Assembly: GCA_900100325.1 (NCBI GenBank)
Contig: LT629697.1
Span: 1,426,001-1,490,000, forward strand
Length of the DNA stretch: 64,000 nucleotides
Reading direction: 5' to 3'
DNA from: Frankineae bacterium MT45
Lineage (GTDB): Bacteria > Actinomycetota > Actinomycetes > Mycobacteriales > Jatrophihabitantaceae
This document shows positions 51,177 through 59,669 of the stretch, in pieces. Position 1 is the first letter of the stretch; every line of letters starts with the position of its first letter. Made by a program: the position numbers and the translations under genes. The notes under the pieces are model-generated. The model saw only the letters and a program-made list of their open reading frames with translations, did not search any database and had not been told where the DNA came from.

Positions 51177-51875
51177 TCAACTGATGGGCAGGATGTTCAC
51201 CGCCCGGGCGGCCACCAGGCCGATCGTAATCAGCGCCGAGAGCGACTGGACGATGAAGAGCACTTTGATCCAACGGGACAAGGGCATTGTGTCCGTCGGT
51301 GAGAAGGCGGTCGAGTTGGTGAACGAGACGAAGAAGTAGTCGAGGTAGTACGGCTCCCAGTCGCGCGCCAGGTGCTCGTCGGTCATCTGCGGAAAGAGCA
51401 GGTCGGGGATGTCCATCTCGCCGAGGGCCCGAGCGGCCGGCCCGCCACGATCGAAGGACCAGAACCACAGCGAGAAGACGATCACATTGGTGAGCCAGAT
51501 CGCCATCCCGCCCAGGAGCAGATCGGCGGCCGTGATCTTCTCGCCCGTGGTGATGGCATGTACCAGCAGCACCAACGACGTGATGTTCCAGACCGCGATC
51601 AGGGCGAATTGGAACTGGGCCAGGATGCGCAGCTTCGGTGACTTCTGCTGCGGCGAGGCCGGCAGCGCGATACCGAGGAAGACGAGCAGCACCAACTCGA
51701 CCACCGGCACGGCGTAGGCCGGATGCGGCACGAACTGGCTGGGCATCACGACATGGAGTGAGATCGCCACCAGCATCGCGACACCGACAGCCCAACGCCG
51801 CTCGCCATCGGTCACCCGCAGCCAGGCCGGCCGCTGCTCGGGCGTCCCCATCGCGAGGCTGCGCTTGTCGCTCAT
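51177..51875 (-). CDS. DUF1345-like membrane protein with channel-like pore segment
   Basis: A 232-residue membrane protein with about five spans (VGVAMLVAISLHVVM, VPVVELVLLVFLGIAL, FALIAVWNITSLVLLVHAI, GGMAIWLTNVIVFSLWFW, VLFIVQSLSALITIGLVAA). The segment YFFVSFTNSTAFSPTDTMPL before the last span looks like a pore helix plus selectivity loop, as in two-span ion-channel modules. ATG 51875 gives a short charged start. Function unknown; it is convergent with csoR. Confidence 0.75.
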   Translation of the reverse strand: MSDKRSLAMGTPEQRPAWLRVTDGERRWAVGVAMLVAISLHVVMPSQFVPHPAYAVPVVELVLLVFLGIALPASPQQKSPKLRILAQFQFALIAVWNITSLVLLVHAITTGEKITAADLLLGGMAIWLTNVIVFSLWFWSFDRGGPAARALGEMDIPDLLFPQMTDEHLARDWEPYYLDYFFVSFTNSTAFSPTDTMPLSRWIKVLFIVQSLSALITIGLVAARAVNILPIS

Positions 51876-52035
51876 GCCCTGATCCTCGCCGATTCCGGCC
51901 GTGGAACGGTGACGACACGGTGGAGTTCGCTGGCGCGGAGTGGCCAGGAGACGGTCGTCGGGCGCCGATCGGAGAGTGGTCACACCTAGGCAATTGCGGT
52001 TACCGGAGCCAGATTGGCTGACGTACCGTTTAGCT

Positions 52036-52482
52036 ATGCTCCGTTGCTGCGCCTTCTTGCTGAAGCCTCGCTGGCTGATGCTCTACGCGCTGGTGATCGT
52101 CTCGACGATTGCGATGGTGCTGCTCGGACGCTGGCAGTTGCAGCGGGCCCACGAGCGGCACGGCGACATTCAGAACTACTCCTATGTGCTGCAGTGGTGG
52201 GCCTTCTCCACCTTCGTCGTCTTCATGCTGTTTCGGGTGATGCGCGATGCGCTGCGTGAGCGCAACACCGAGCTGAACCAGGTAGGCACCGACGCAGCCG
52301 CCGCGCCCGCAGTGGCCGCCCACGCGGACGAATCGGCCGCTAGCCCGGTCGAGCCGATCGCCTACCGGCGCTACGTGCCGCCAGCCGCCGGCACCCAGGA
52401 GCTCGACGCCACCCAACTCGCCTACAACGACTATCTGGCCTCGCTCGCCACCGCGAGCGAAGCAGCTAAGGAACAACGGTGA
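52036..52482 (+). CDS. Two-span membrane protein with SURF1-like N-terminus
   Basis: A 148-residue protein. The start LLKPRWLMLYALVIVSTIAM then LLGRWQLQRAHER matches the first span of SURF1 (pattern LG.WQ..R). Instead of the SURF1 periplasmic domain there is a second span (YVLQWWAFSTFVVFMLFRV) and an Ala/Glu-rich tail ending LAYNDYLASLATAS. It may have been derived from SURF1 or only resemble it. It overlaps the DUF3817 gene by GTGA. Related pairs occur in actinobacteria, function unknown. Confidence 0.75.
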   Translation: MLRCCAFLLKPRWLMLYALVIVSTIAMVLLGRWQLQRAHERHGDIQNYSYVLQWWAFSTFVVFMLFRVMRDALRERNTELNQVGTDAAAAPAVAAHADESAASPVEPIAYRRYVPPAAGTQELDATQLAYNDYLASLATASEAAKEQR

Positions 52483-52871
52483 CCGCAGCAGCACAACCGA
52501 CCACCCGCCCCGCCGCCAAGCCCAAGTACGCCGGGGCGTTGCTGCGCTTCCGGATCATGGCTTTCGCCACCGGAACGGTGCTGGTGCTGGCTACCTTCGT
52601 CGCACTGCCACTGCAGTGGTGGGCCGGGCAGCGGCTGCTGGCCGAGATCACCTGGATCGGCCACGGGTACCTGTACCTGCTCTACGTCGCGGCGACGCTG
52701 GACCTCGCCATCAAGTTGCGCTGGCACCCGGTGCGGGTGCTGCTGATCATGGCCGCCGGCACCATCCCGTTCATGTCTTTCGTGGCCGAGCACTACGTCG
52801 TGAAGCGCATCCGCACCACACTCGAGGCCGGCGCGCCGGCGAAGCAGGTAGCTCCGGCGGTTGCCGGCTAA
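52479..52871 (+). CDS. DUF3817 membrane protein
   Basis: A 130-residue protein with three spans: LRFRIMAFATGTVLVLATFV, EITWIGHGYLYLLYVAATLD and VRVLLIMAAGTIPFMSFVAE. The segment IGHGYLYLLYVAATLDLA and the late FVAEHYV are the DUF3817 signature. Function unknown. It is translationally coupled to the SURF1-like gene. A cluster of repeats follows immediately. Confidence 0.87.
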   Translation: MTAAAQPTTRPAAKPKYAGALLRFRIMAFATGTVLVLATFVALPLQWWAGQRLLAEITWIGHGYLYLLYVAATLDLAIKLRWHPVRVLLIMAAGTIPFMSFVAEHYVVKRIRTTLEAGAPAKQVAPAVAG

Positions 52872-52877
52872 GCCTCC

Positions 52878-53050
52878 CGTTGTTGGGCCGCGACCCCTCA
52901 GTTGTGGCCGCGACCTCCCAGTATTTCTCCGCTTTGTAGTCCGAGCTTCCGGTTTCGGGCTCCAAATCGGAAGGCCAGGTTACAAAGCGTCCAGAATCGG
53001 AAGGCCAGGCTACAAAGCGGGGAAAATCGCGAGGCCGGGCTACGACGCCA
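52878..53050. repeat. Cluster of CTACAAAGCG repeats, including three tandem 30-bp units
   Basis: GTTGTTGGGCCGCGACC and GTTGTGGCCGCGACC form a first direct pair (52880-52915). Next GCTTTGTAG at 52931 pairs imperfectly with TTACAAAGC. Then three 30-bp units at 52964, 52993/4 and 53023/4 share AAATCGGAAGGCCAGG followed by CTACAAAGCG, the third being degenerate. The cluster fills the convergent gap between DUF3817 and sigC and probably terminates both. Confidence 0.75.
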
Positions 53051-53056
53051 GGCGGG

Positions 53057-53596
53057 CTAGCTGGAGGCGGCGGCGCGTCCGTCGTCGCTGAGCCCCTGCA
53101 CCAGGTCGGTCCGGGCCCGCGCCACCCGCGAGCGGATCGTCCCCACCGGGCAGCGGCAGACCTCCGCCGCCTCGGCGTAGGAGAGGCCGACGAGCTGGGT
53201 CAGCACGAATGCTTCCCGCCGCTGCGGATCGAGGACGCGCACCAGCAGGTTCAGCGTGACCGCGTCGGCCGGGTCCGCCATCAGCGAGCCGCGGAGTTCG
53301 AGTTCACTCGAGCTCCGACGATCCCGGACGGCCGTGCGCACGGCGTCGGCACAGACCCGACGGGCTATGGAGAGTAGCCAGGTGCGCGCGCTGGAGCGTC
53401 CGGTGAAGCGGTGCAGCGAGGCGAAGGCCCGCGCGTAGGTCTCCTGGGTGAGGTCGTCGGCCTCGCCCCGGGACGAGAGGCCGGCCACCATCCGCCAGAC
53501 GTCGACCTGGGTGGCCCGGACGAACTCCCCGGCCGCGGTCGGATCGCCGCGTCGCGCCCGCAGCGCGGCGTCGGTGATCGGGTCGGGCGCGTCCAC
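53057..53596 (-). CDS. sigC: ECF RNA polymerase sigma factor, SigC type
   Basis: A 179-residue sigma factor. Region 2 reads FVRATQVDVWRMVAGLSSRG, EADDLTQETYARAFASL and SSARTWLLSIARRVCAD. Region 4 reads QRREAFVLTQLVGLSYAEAA, then CRCPVGTIRSRVARAR. This closely follows M. tuberculosis SigC as I recall it (SADDLTQETFLRA, CGCPVGTIRSRVARAR). GTG 53596 is preferred because GGAGG stands 5 bases before it and the length agrees with SigC (185). SigC has been linked to copper homeostasis, and the copper protein genes start 700 bases away. Confidence 0.9.
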   Translation of the reverse strand: MDAPDPITDAALRARRGDPTAAGEFVRATQVDVWRMVAGLSSRGEADDLTQETYARAFASLHRFTGRSSARTWLLSIARRVCADAVRTAVRDRRSSSELELRGSLMADPADAVTLNLLVRVLDPQRREAFVLTQLVGLSYAEAAEVCRCPVGTIRSRVARARTDLVQGLSDDGRAAASS

Positions 53597-53668
53597 GGTC
53601 TCCTCCAGCTTGGCGTGATCTACCTCACGGGACGGAACTAGTCGGGGCGCTGCGGCGACTACTAACCC

Positions 53669-54334
53669 GTGCAATGCGATCGAATTCGGGAGGCGGCCTC
53701 GGCGCGCCTCGACGGAGAGCCTATTGGAATGTCGGCCTCCGTTCTCGACGCGCACCTGGCCGACTGCCCCCGCTGCGCGGCCTGGTTGGCCGATGCGACC
53801 CGGTTGACCCGGGCGCTGCGCCTCACCTCGGCCGACATTCCGGACCTGAGTGGCGCTATTTTGCTGAACGCTGCGCTGCCGGCCGCTCGGGTCAGGCGTC
53901 GCTGCCGGCTCCTGGTGGCCGGCCTCGCCGTCGTCGGAATTCTTCAGATCCTCTTAGCGCTGCCCGACCTCTTCGGCTTCGACATCGACATGGCGATGGG
54001 GATGCACGTGGCCCACGAGAGCGCCGCCTTCAACATCGCGGTGGGGATCGGGCTGCTGGGTGTGGCCCGCCGCCCGGCCCGGGCCGCCGCGCTGCTGCCG
54101 ATGGTGCTCGTGCTGGTGACGCTGCTGGCCGTCCTTGGTGCGCGTGACCTCCTCGCCGGAGCGGTGCCGGTTGGCCGCCTGGCGACCCATCTCAGCACCC
54201 TGCTCGGGCTCGGCCTGCTCTTCGCGCTGCATCGGTCGAACGAGAAGGAGCCCCCGGAGTACGCCGAGGTCCACGGACGGGGTGACGGCGAGGCGCCGGC
54301 GGCCGACGACGGTGGAATCCGTGGAGTCGCCTAG
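53669..54334 (+). CDS. Membrane protein with N-terminal zinc-finger (zf-HC2-like) domain
   Basis: A 221-residue protein. The first 45 residues have CDRIREAASARLDGEPIG and HLADCPRCAAWLADA, the His-x3-Cys-x2-Cys anti-sigma zinc motif. After a linker, about four hydrophobic spans follow (LLVAGLAVVGILQILLAL, FNIAVGIGLLGVARR, LLPMVLVLVTLLAVLG, LATHLSTLLGLGLLFAL). Between spans 1 and 2 is MAMGMHVAHES, a Met/His cluster that could bind copper. Divergent from sigC across 72 bases; it is a good candidate for the SigC partner or a copper sensor. Confidence 0.82.
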   Translation: MQCDRIREAASARLDGEPIGMSASVLDAHLADCPRCAAWLADATRLTRALRLTSADIPDLSGAILLNAALPAARVRRRCRLLVAGLAVVGILQILLALPDLFGFDIDMAMGMHVAHESAAFNIAVGIGLLGVARRPARAAALLPMVLVLVTLLAVLGARDLLAGAVPVGRLATHLSTLLGLGLLFALHRSNEKEPPEYAEVHGRGDGEAPAADDGGIRGVA

Positions 54335-56021
54335 TGCACCAGTCGCCGGAGTGAAGCCACGCGCGCTCCGGCCGGCTGGGCTGCTGGCTGCGCTGCTGAT
54401 GGCGCTCTTTGCCGGCCTCCTCTTCACTGCGGCCCCGGCCTCAGCCCACGCGGTGGTGGTGGCCACCGATCCGGCCGACGGTGCCCGGCTCGCCACGGCA
54501 CCGGCCGAGGTCACCTTCACCTTCGACGAGTCGGTCGGCCTCAGCTCCGACGGGTACCTGCACGTCATCAACCAGACGGGGCAGCGCGTCGACACCGGCC
54601 CGGCGACCCACCCGGGTGGCGACGGGACGAAGGTGAGCGTCGCCCTCAAGTCGGGCCTCGGCGACGGCACTTACCTGGCCAGCTACCGGGTGGTGAGCGC
54701 CGACTCCCATCCGGTCTCCGGCTCGACCCGTTTCGTTGTCGGTGACGGCGCGCTGGCCGAGGTGGGCAGCGCGGCGCCGACGGTGAATCCGGTGACGAAT
54801 CAGGTCTACAACGTGGTGCGGTGGGTCGGGTTCGCCGGCCTGGCGCTGCTGGGTGGCCTCTGGTTGCTGGTCACCGTCTGGCCGCAGGGACGCGGCGACG
54901 CCCGGGTATACCGGCTGGTGCTCACCGGGTGGTGGGCCACTGCGCTCGGCACCGTCGCCCAGATGTTGCTGCAGGGTCCGTACGCGGCGGGCATGGGACT
55001 GGGCGGCGTCGCGCACCTGAACCTGCTGAACGCGACGCTGCACGCCACCATCGGCACCGCCGACTCGGTGCGGCTGCTGGTGCTGGCGGCGCTGGCCTTC
55101 GTGCTCCGCTCGCTCTTTCAGGACACCGAACCTAGACGTCTTCGCGGCGAGGTGGCGGCGCTGCTCATCGGCCTTGTGGTGACCTTCGCCTTCACCGGCC
55201 ATGCCGACGCGCAGGATCCGCGCTGGCTGGCCCTGACCAGTCAGATGACCCACCTGGCGGCGATGGCGATCTGGCTAGGTGGGTTAGCGATGCTGCTGAT
55301 CGGGCTGCTGCCACGGGCTGTCCCGGATGAGCTGGACGCGGTGCTGCCCCGGTTCTCGTTGGTGGCCTACGGCTGTGTCGCCGTGCTGGCGGTGAGTGGC
55401 AGCTATCAGGCCTGGCTGGGCATCGGCACCTGGAGCGCCTTCACCGGCACCCGCTACGGGCAGTTGGTGATCGCCAAGATCGTCCTCTTCGCGCTCATGC
55501 TGGGGATTGCGTACTTCTCCCGGCGTGCGGTACAGCGCTCAACCGGAGGCCACGGCGACGGCGCGGGAAAGCCGATTAGCCAGTTGCGGCGCAGCGTCCT
55601 CGGGGAGGCCGCCATCGGCGTCGTCGTGCTGGCCGTGACCGCCGTCCTCGTCGTCCAGCCGCCCGGCCGCAACGCCGAACTCGCCTCCTACGCCGCACCC
55701 ACCACGGTCAGCATCTCGCTCACCGAGGCCGGTAGCAGCACCCAGCGCAGCGCCGAACTCACCGTCACCCCGTCCCGGGCCGGGACCGTGCAGGTGAATC
55801 TGCGCATCTCCGGCGCCACCGTGCCGCTCTCGGTCTCCGGCAACGCCTACCTGGCTGCGAAGGAGTTGGGCCCGGTCGATCTCGGGTTGAAGTCCAGCGA
55901 CGGCCTCGACTTCACCGGCTCGGCGCTGCTGCCCTCGCCCGGCTCCTGGAAGTTCACCATCACCGTGCGGTACTCCGAGTTCGACTCGGTGACCGCTGAC
56001 ACGTCCGTCGAATTGCATTGA
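54321..56021 (+). CDS. CopC-CopD fusion copper-resistance protein
   Basis: A 566-residue protein. The signal peptide ends APASA and the mature chain starts with His (HAVVVATDPADG), as in CopC where the N-terminal His binds Cu(II). The CopC beta-barrel follows (about 37-135, VTFTFDESVGLSSDGYLHV and SADSHPVSGSTRFVVG). Then about eight CopD spans occupy about 155-475, with MTHLAAMAIWLGGLAMLLIG. A C-terminal beta domain (about 490-566) follows. It handles copper at the outer face of the membrane. Start uncertain: GTG 54321 overlaps the zinc-finger gene by 14 bases; GTG 54312 or 54351 are possible. Confidence 0.92.
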   Translation: MESPSAPVAGVKPRALRPAGLLAALLMALFAGLLFTAAPASAHAVVVATDPADGARLATAPAEVTFTFDESVGLSSDGYLHVINQTGQRVDTGPATHPGGDGTKVSVALKSGLGDGTYLASYRVVSADSHPVSGSTRFVVGDGALAEVGSAAPTVNPVTNQVYNVVRWVGFAGLALLGGLWLLVTVWPQGRGDARVYRLVLTGWWATALGTVAQMLLQGPYAAGMGLGGVAHLNLLNATLHATIGTADSVRLLVLAALAFVLRSLFQDTEPRRLRGEVAALLIGLVVTFAFTGHADAQDPRWLALTSQMTHLAAMAIWLGGLAMLLIGLLPRAVPDELDAVLPRFSLVAYGCVAVLAVSGSYQAWLGIGTWSAFTGTRYGQLVIAKIVLFALMLGIAYFSRRAVQRSTGGHGDGAGKPISQLRRSVLGEAAIGVVVLAVTAVLVVQPPGRNAELASYAAPTTVSISLTEAGSSTQRSAELTVTPSRAGTVQVNLRISGATVPLSVSGNAYLAAKELGPVDLGLKSSDGLDFTGSALLPSPGSWKFTITVRYSEFDSVTADTSVELH

Positions 56022-56041
56022 CACTCTCTGGAGGAACTCTG

Positions 56042-56773
56042 ATGAACCGCAATATTCGCCGCTCCGGCCTGATCGCCGCCGCCTTCGCTGCCGCCCTGGT
56101 CGCCCTTGCCGCCCCGGCCTCGGCCCACGTCACGGTGAGCGCGCCGGGGGCCGTGCAGGGTGGGGGCGACCAGATCATCACGTTCCGAGTGCCCAACGAG
56201 AGCGACAGCGCCAGCACGGTCGGGCTGAAGGTGCAGCTGCCCACCGACACCCCAATCGCATCGGTGCTGATTCAGCCCATCCCCGGGTGGAGCTTCACCC
56301 TGACGACCGCCAAGCTGGCGACGCCGATCAAGACCGATGACGGGGACGTCACCGAGGCCGTCTCCGAGATCGACTGGAAGGCCGCCGCCGGTCAGGGCTT
56401 CGGCAAGAACCAGTTCCAGGAGTTCGTCCTCATCGCTGGGCAGCTGCCCGACGCCCCGCAGATCACCTTCAAGGCGATCCAGACCTACAGCGACGGGACG
56501 TCGGTGAACTGGACGGACGTCGCGGCCGCTGGGAGCACCGCGGAGCCGGAGCACCCGGCACCGGTCCTCACTCTCGGCGCCGCCAGCGCGTCGAGCACGG
56601 CGCCGGCGAGTGCCAGCCCAACTGTGAGTGCGGCCCCAGTAGCGGCGAAATCTGATTCGTCGAGCCAGACTGGAGTGGTGATCCTGGGAATCGTGGCGCT
56701 GGTCTTCGCCGTCGTGGCGGTCGGCATCGCCGTGCTCGGACGTAACTCCGGTTCGGGGAAGTCCGCCTCCTGA
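56042..56773 (+). CDS. YcnI-family copper-binding membrane protein
   Basis: A 243-residue protein. The signal peptide ends APASA and the mature chain begins HVTVSAPGAVQGGGDQI, the DUF1775/YcnI start with its Cu-binding His. The conserved VPNESDSASTVGLKVQLP and IPGWSF stretches follow, then a Glu-Thr-Ala linker and one C-terminal span (VVILGIVALVFAVVAVGIAV). YcnI binds Cu(II) through the N-terminal His. It is preceded by GGAGG and overlaps the PCuAC gene by one base. Confidence 0.94.
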   Translation: MNRNIRRSGLIAAAFAAALVALAAPASAHVTVSAPGAVQGGGDQIITFRVPNESDSASTVGLKVQLPTDTPIASVLIQPIPGWSFTLTTAKLATPIKTDDGDVTEAVSEIDWKAAAGQGFGKNQFQEFVLIAGQLPDAPQITFKAIQTYSDGTSVNWTDVAAAGSTAEPEHPAPVLTLGAASASSTAPASASPTVSAAPVAAKSDSSSQTGVVILGIVALVFAVVAVGIAVLGRNSGSGKSAS

Positions 56774-57381
56774 TGCGAGTCTCCGTCACCATCGTCGGCG
56801 CCGTCGCGGTCGCCGCGCTCGGCTTCGCCGGGCTGGTCCGCGGCGCGGTGCCGGTGACCTCGGACACCTCAGCCTCGTCGGCCGAGCAGAGCAGCAGTTC
56901 GTCGATGGCGATGGACATGGGTAGCGGCGCCGCCTCGACCCCGCCGTCGGGGTCGGTTCCGAGCGGTGCCTCGGCCGGGATCGGCGGGCCGATCGAGGTG
57001 ACCGGCGCCTACGTCCAGGAGCCGGCCTCCCCGGACGTGGCCGCCGCCTACTTCACGATGCGCAACACCACCGGCACCGACGACCGGCTGGTGGAGGTGG
57101 TGAGTGGTGCGGCGGAGACGACGACGCTGCACACCGACTCCTCGATGAGCGTCGCGGCGAACGGGGTTGCGGTGCCGGCGCACCAGACGGTGTCTCTCTC
57201 GGTCGGTCACGGGCACGTGATGATGCAGCAGCTCCTCGGTCCGCTGCTGCCCGGCCAGACGGTGAATCTCATCCTGCGTTTCGAGAATGCCCCTTCGCTT
57301 ACCCTGGCCGCGCCGGTGATCGCCATCGGGGCGCCGGTTCCGGCGGTTCCCTCCAACTCCAAGCAGACGTCAGGCGGATGA
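56773..57381 (+). CDS. PCu(A)C copper chaperone
   Basis: A 202-residue protein. One N-terminal hydrophobic segment, then a Ser/Met-rich region (SSSMAMDMGSG) that may carry metal. The PCuAC beta domain has AYVQEPASPDVAAAYFTMRN, His in TTTLHTDSSM and the HxM of GHGHVMMQQL, giving the H(M)x10Mx21HxM copper site in modified spacing. It supplies Cu(I) to the CuA centre of cytochrome oxidase together with SCO. It ends 3 bases before the SCO gene. Confidence 0.92.
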   Translation: MRVSVTIVGAVAVAALGFAGLVRGAVPVTSDTSASSAEQSSSSSMAMDMGSGAASTPPSGSVPSGASAGIGGPIEVTGAYVQEPASPDVAAAYFTMRNTTGTDDRLVEVVSGAAETTTLHTDSSMSVAANGVAVPAHQTVSLSVGHGHVMMQQLLGPLLPGQTVNLILRFENAPSLTLAAPVIAIGAPVPAVPSNSKQTSGG

Positions 57382-57384
57382 GTT

Positions 57385-58032
57385 TTGTTGTCACGTAAGT
57401 CCCCTAGATTCCCCAGTCGCCGCGGCTGGCTGGCACTACTGATGCTGTTCGCGGTGGTGCTGGCCGGGTGCTCGTCGAAGGCGTCGGGCTCGACCAAGTC
57501 GGATCTGAACGACCAGGCGAATACGGTGGGGAAGTACCAGGGCTTTCCGGCTGACCCGCCGCTGCCGCGGCCGAGCTTCACGCTCACCGACACCAACGGC
57601 CATCCGTACTCCTTCGGCACCGAGACGGCCGGGCATCCGACGCTGCTCTACTTCGGGTACACCGAATGCCCGGACGTCTGCCCGACGACGATGGCCGACA
57701 TCGGCAACGCACTGCGGGCGGTGCCTGAGCAGTTGCGGGCCAAGACGGAGGTCGTCTTCGTCACGACCGACGTGAAGCACGACACCCCGGCCGTGATCGC
57801 CAGCTGGCTGCGGCACTTCGATACCGGCCTGCCGAACCAGTTCGTCGGGCTGTCGGGGACGCAGACCCAGGTGGACACGGCGCAGGCGGCCGCCCACGTG
57901 ATGCTGGCCGAGGACGGCGGGCAGCAGCACTCGGCCAAGGTGCTGCTCTACAGCACCGACGACTACTCGCATGTGTCGTTCGAGCAGAGCACGAACCTGT
58001 CGGATCAGATCGCCCATGATCTGAAGGTGTGA
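57385..58032 (+). CDS. SCO1/SenC-family copper chaperone lipoprotein
   Basis: A 215-residue lipoprotein: a span and lipobox VVLAGCSS (Cys at about 29), then the thioredoxin-like SCO fold with the copper motif TECPDVCPTT and the ligand His in DDYSHVSFEQ. It matures CuA in cytochrome c oxidase. The start is weak: TTG at 57385 or 57388. Gene order YcnI, PCuAC, SCO gives a complete external copper delivery set. Confidence 0.92.
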   Translation: MLSRKSPRFPSRRGWLALLMLFAVVLAGCSSKASGSTKSDLNDQANTVGKYQGFPADPPLPRPSFTLTDTNGHPYSFGTETAGHPTLLYFGYTECPDVCPTTMADIGNALRAVPEQLRAKTEVVFVTTDVKHDTPAVIASWLRHFDTGLPNQFVGLSGTQTQVDTAQAAAHVMLAEDGGQQHSAKVLLYSTDDYSHVSFEQSTNLSDQIAHDLKV

Positions 58033-58158
58033 TGGGTCTGCCCCTTGGTGCTGCGCGGTCCGAGGGTTGTGCTCTATGGTCTGCGTGACTGTTCGTAGCT
58101 ATTCCGGAGACGTCGGTCTGTTGGTCTCTAGGTGAATTCATGAGGGGAAATACCGTCC

Positions 58159-59478
58159 GTGAACTGGACTTCGACCCGGGCCTGGCTCGGCACCGCAATT
58201 CGTCTCGTCCTCGGCGGGGTGTGGATCTGGGCCAGCATCGAGAAGCTGCACGATCCACGCACCTTCCTGCGCGCCGTCCGCGCCTACGACGCCACCCCTG
58301 ACTGGCTCTCCAAGGCGATCGCCTACGGGTTGCCGATCGTCGAGCTGATCGTCGGTGTGTTGCTGGTGATCGGGCTGCTGACCCGGGTGATGGCGAGCAT
58401 CTCGGCGGTGCTGTACATCGTCTTCCTCATCGGGCTGATCCAGGCGGCGGCGCGCGGCATCAAGCTGCAGTGTGGCTGCTTCGGGGGCGGTGGCGAGAGT
58501 GACTCCACGTCCTACCTGCTCGACTCCTTCCGCGACATCCTGCTGCTGGCCGGTGCTGCCTTCCTGATCATCTATCCACTGACGCGCTGGTCGCTGGACC
58601 TGTACTTCACCCGTCACGACCAGGTGCTGCGCCCGTCGGCCAAGCGGATGCGGACCGAGGAGGGGCGCCGCAAGTACGAGGTGCAGGTTGCGCACGCCAA
58701 GCGTGAGGCGCGGATCCGCAACACCTGGCTGAGCGCCGGCGTGGCCGTCGTGATGGTGCTGGTGGTCGCGATCGGTATCTCGGTGCAGGCCGGACGGGCC
58801 AAGATCACCGGTGACATCACCGCGCCGAACGCGACCGTGGCCTCCGGCGTGACCGTGGGTGCCCCGAAGGCGCCGGTGGTGATGGACATCTACGAAGATT
58901 TCCAGTGCCCGATCTGCAACCAGTTCGAGCAGTCGGCCGGGGAGATGATCACCAGCGACATCAACTCCGGCAAGGTGCTGGCCCACTACCACGTGATGTC
59001 GTTCCTGGATGGCTCCTCCAACGGAAACCGATACTCCTCCCGCGCCGCCAATGCTGCGATCTGTGCCTCCGACATCACGCCGCAGATGTTCCTGAGCATG
59101 CACAACGTCCTGTACGGCAAGGACAAGAACGGGAACAACAATCAACCGGCCGAGGGGACGAACGGGCGGACGGATTCGGAGCTGATTGCCTTCGGGACGC
59201 AGGCCGGAGTCACCGGCAGCTATACGTCGGCCTTCACGACCTGTGTGACGAGCGAGATGCACAAGGCGCTGGTGCAGGCGCTCACCGACCGGGCCAACAA
59301 GGACGGGGTGAATGGCACGCCGACGATCAAGGTCAACGGCAAGCTGGTGTCGAACCCGTCCAAGGACACCGTGGCGGCGGCCATCGATGCGGCGTCGAAG
59401 GGGAAGACCAACGCTCCGGCGCTCACCCCGGTGCCGTCGCCGGCGCCTGCGGCAGCCTCGGCTTCGGCTGGGTCGTAA
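58159..59478 (+). CDS. MauE/DoxX-thioredoxin (DsbA-like) fusion
   Basis: A 439-residue membrane protein. Four N-terminal spans form a MauE/DoxX domain (LGGVWIWASIEKLHDPRTFL; CGCFGG in the loop). A basic linker and a fifth span (about 190-213) follow, then an outside DsbA-like thioredoxin domain. That domain has YEDFQCPICNQFEQ (CPIC active site) and the cis-Pro loop GVNGTPTIKVNG. The MauE part may pass electrons from the inside to the CPIC centre. It follows the copper set by 126 bases and may keep copper-binding cysteines reduced, which is inference. Confidence 0.9.
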   Translation: MNWTSTRAWLGTAIRLVLGGVWIWASIEKLHDPRTFLRAVRAYDATPDWLSKAIAYGLPIVELIVGVLLVIGLLTRVMASISAVLYIVFLIGLIQAAARGIKLQCGCFGGGGESDSTSYLLDSFRDILLLAGAAFLIIYPLTRWSLDLYFTRHDQVLRPSAKRMRTEEGRRKYEVQVAHAKREARIRNTWLSAGVAVVMVLVVAIGISVQAGRAKITGDITAPNATVASGVTVGAPKAPVVMDIYEDFQCPICNQFEQSAGEMITSDINSGKVLAHYHVMSFLDGSSNGNRYSSRAANAAICASDITPQMFLSMHNVLYGKDKNGNNNQPAEGTNGRTDSELIAFGTQAGVTGSYTSAFTTCVTSEMHKALVQALTDRANKDGVNGTPTIKVNGKLVSNPSKDTVAAAIDAASKGKTNAPALTPVPSPAPAAASASAGS

Positions 59479-59600
59479 CTACTGCTGGTTGGTCCGGGGT
59501 CGCGCGGCGCTGCGCTGCGCGACCCTCGGGCTGCTTAGTTTCGGGTTGCGCGGTTTCGGCCGGGCGGCTCGGTTTAGGCCGTAAAACGTTTTGAGAACGC

Positions 59601-59637
59601 GAAAGGCTGGCAGGCGATGATCGCCTGCCAGCCTTTC
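59601..59637. terminator. Bidirectional terminator between the fusion gene and HU
   Basis: 17 bp perfect stem (59601-59617 with 59621-59637) around TGA, with AAA/TTT ends. It lies between convergent genes. Confidence 0.85.
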
Positions 59638-59669
59638 TGCTGCGCTGTGGTGCTTGAAGCGCGTGGGAC

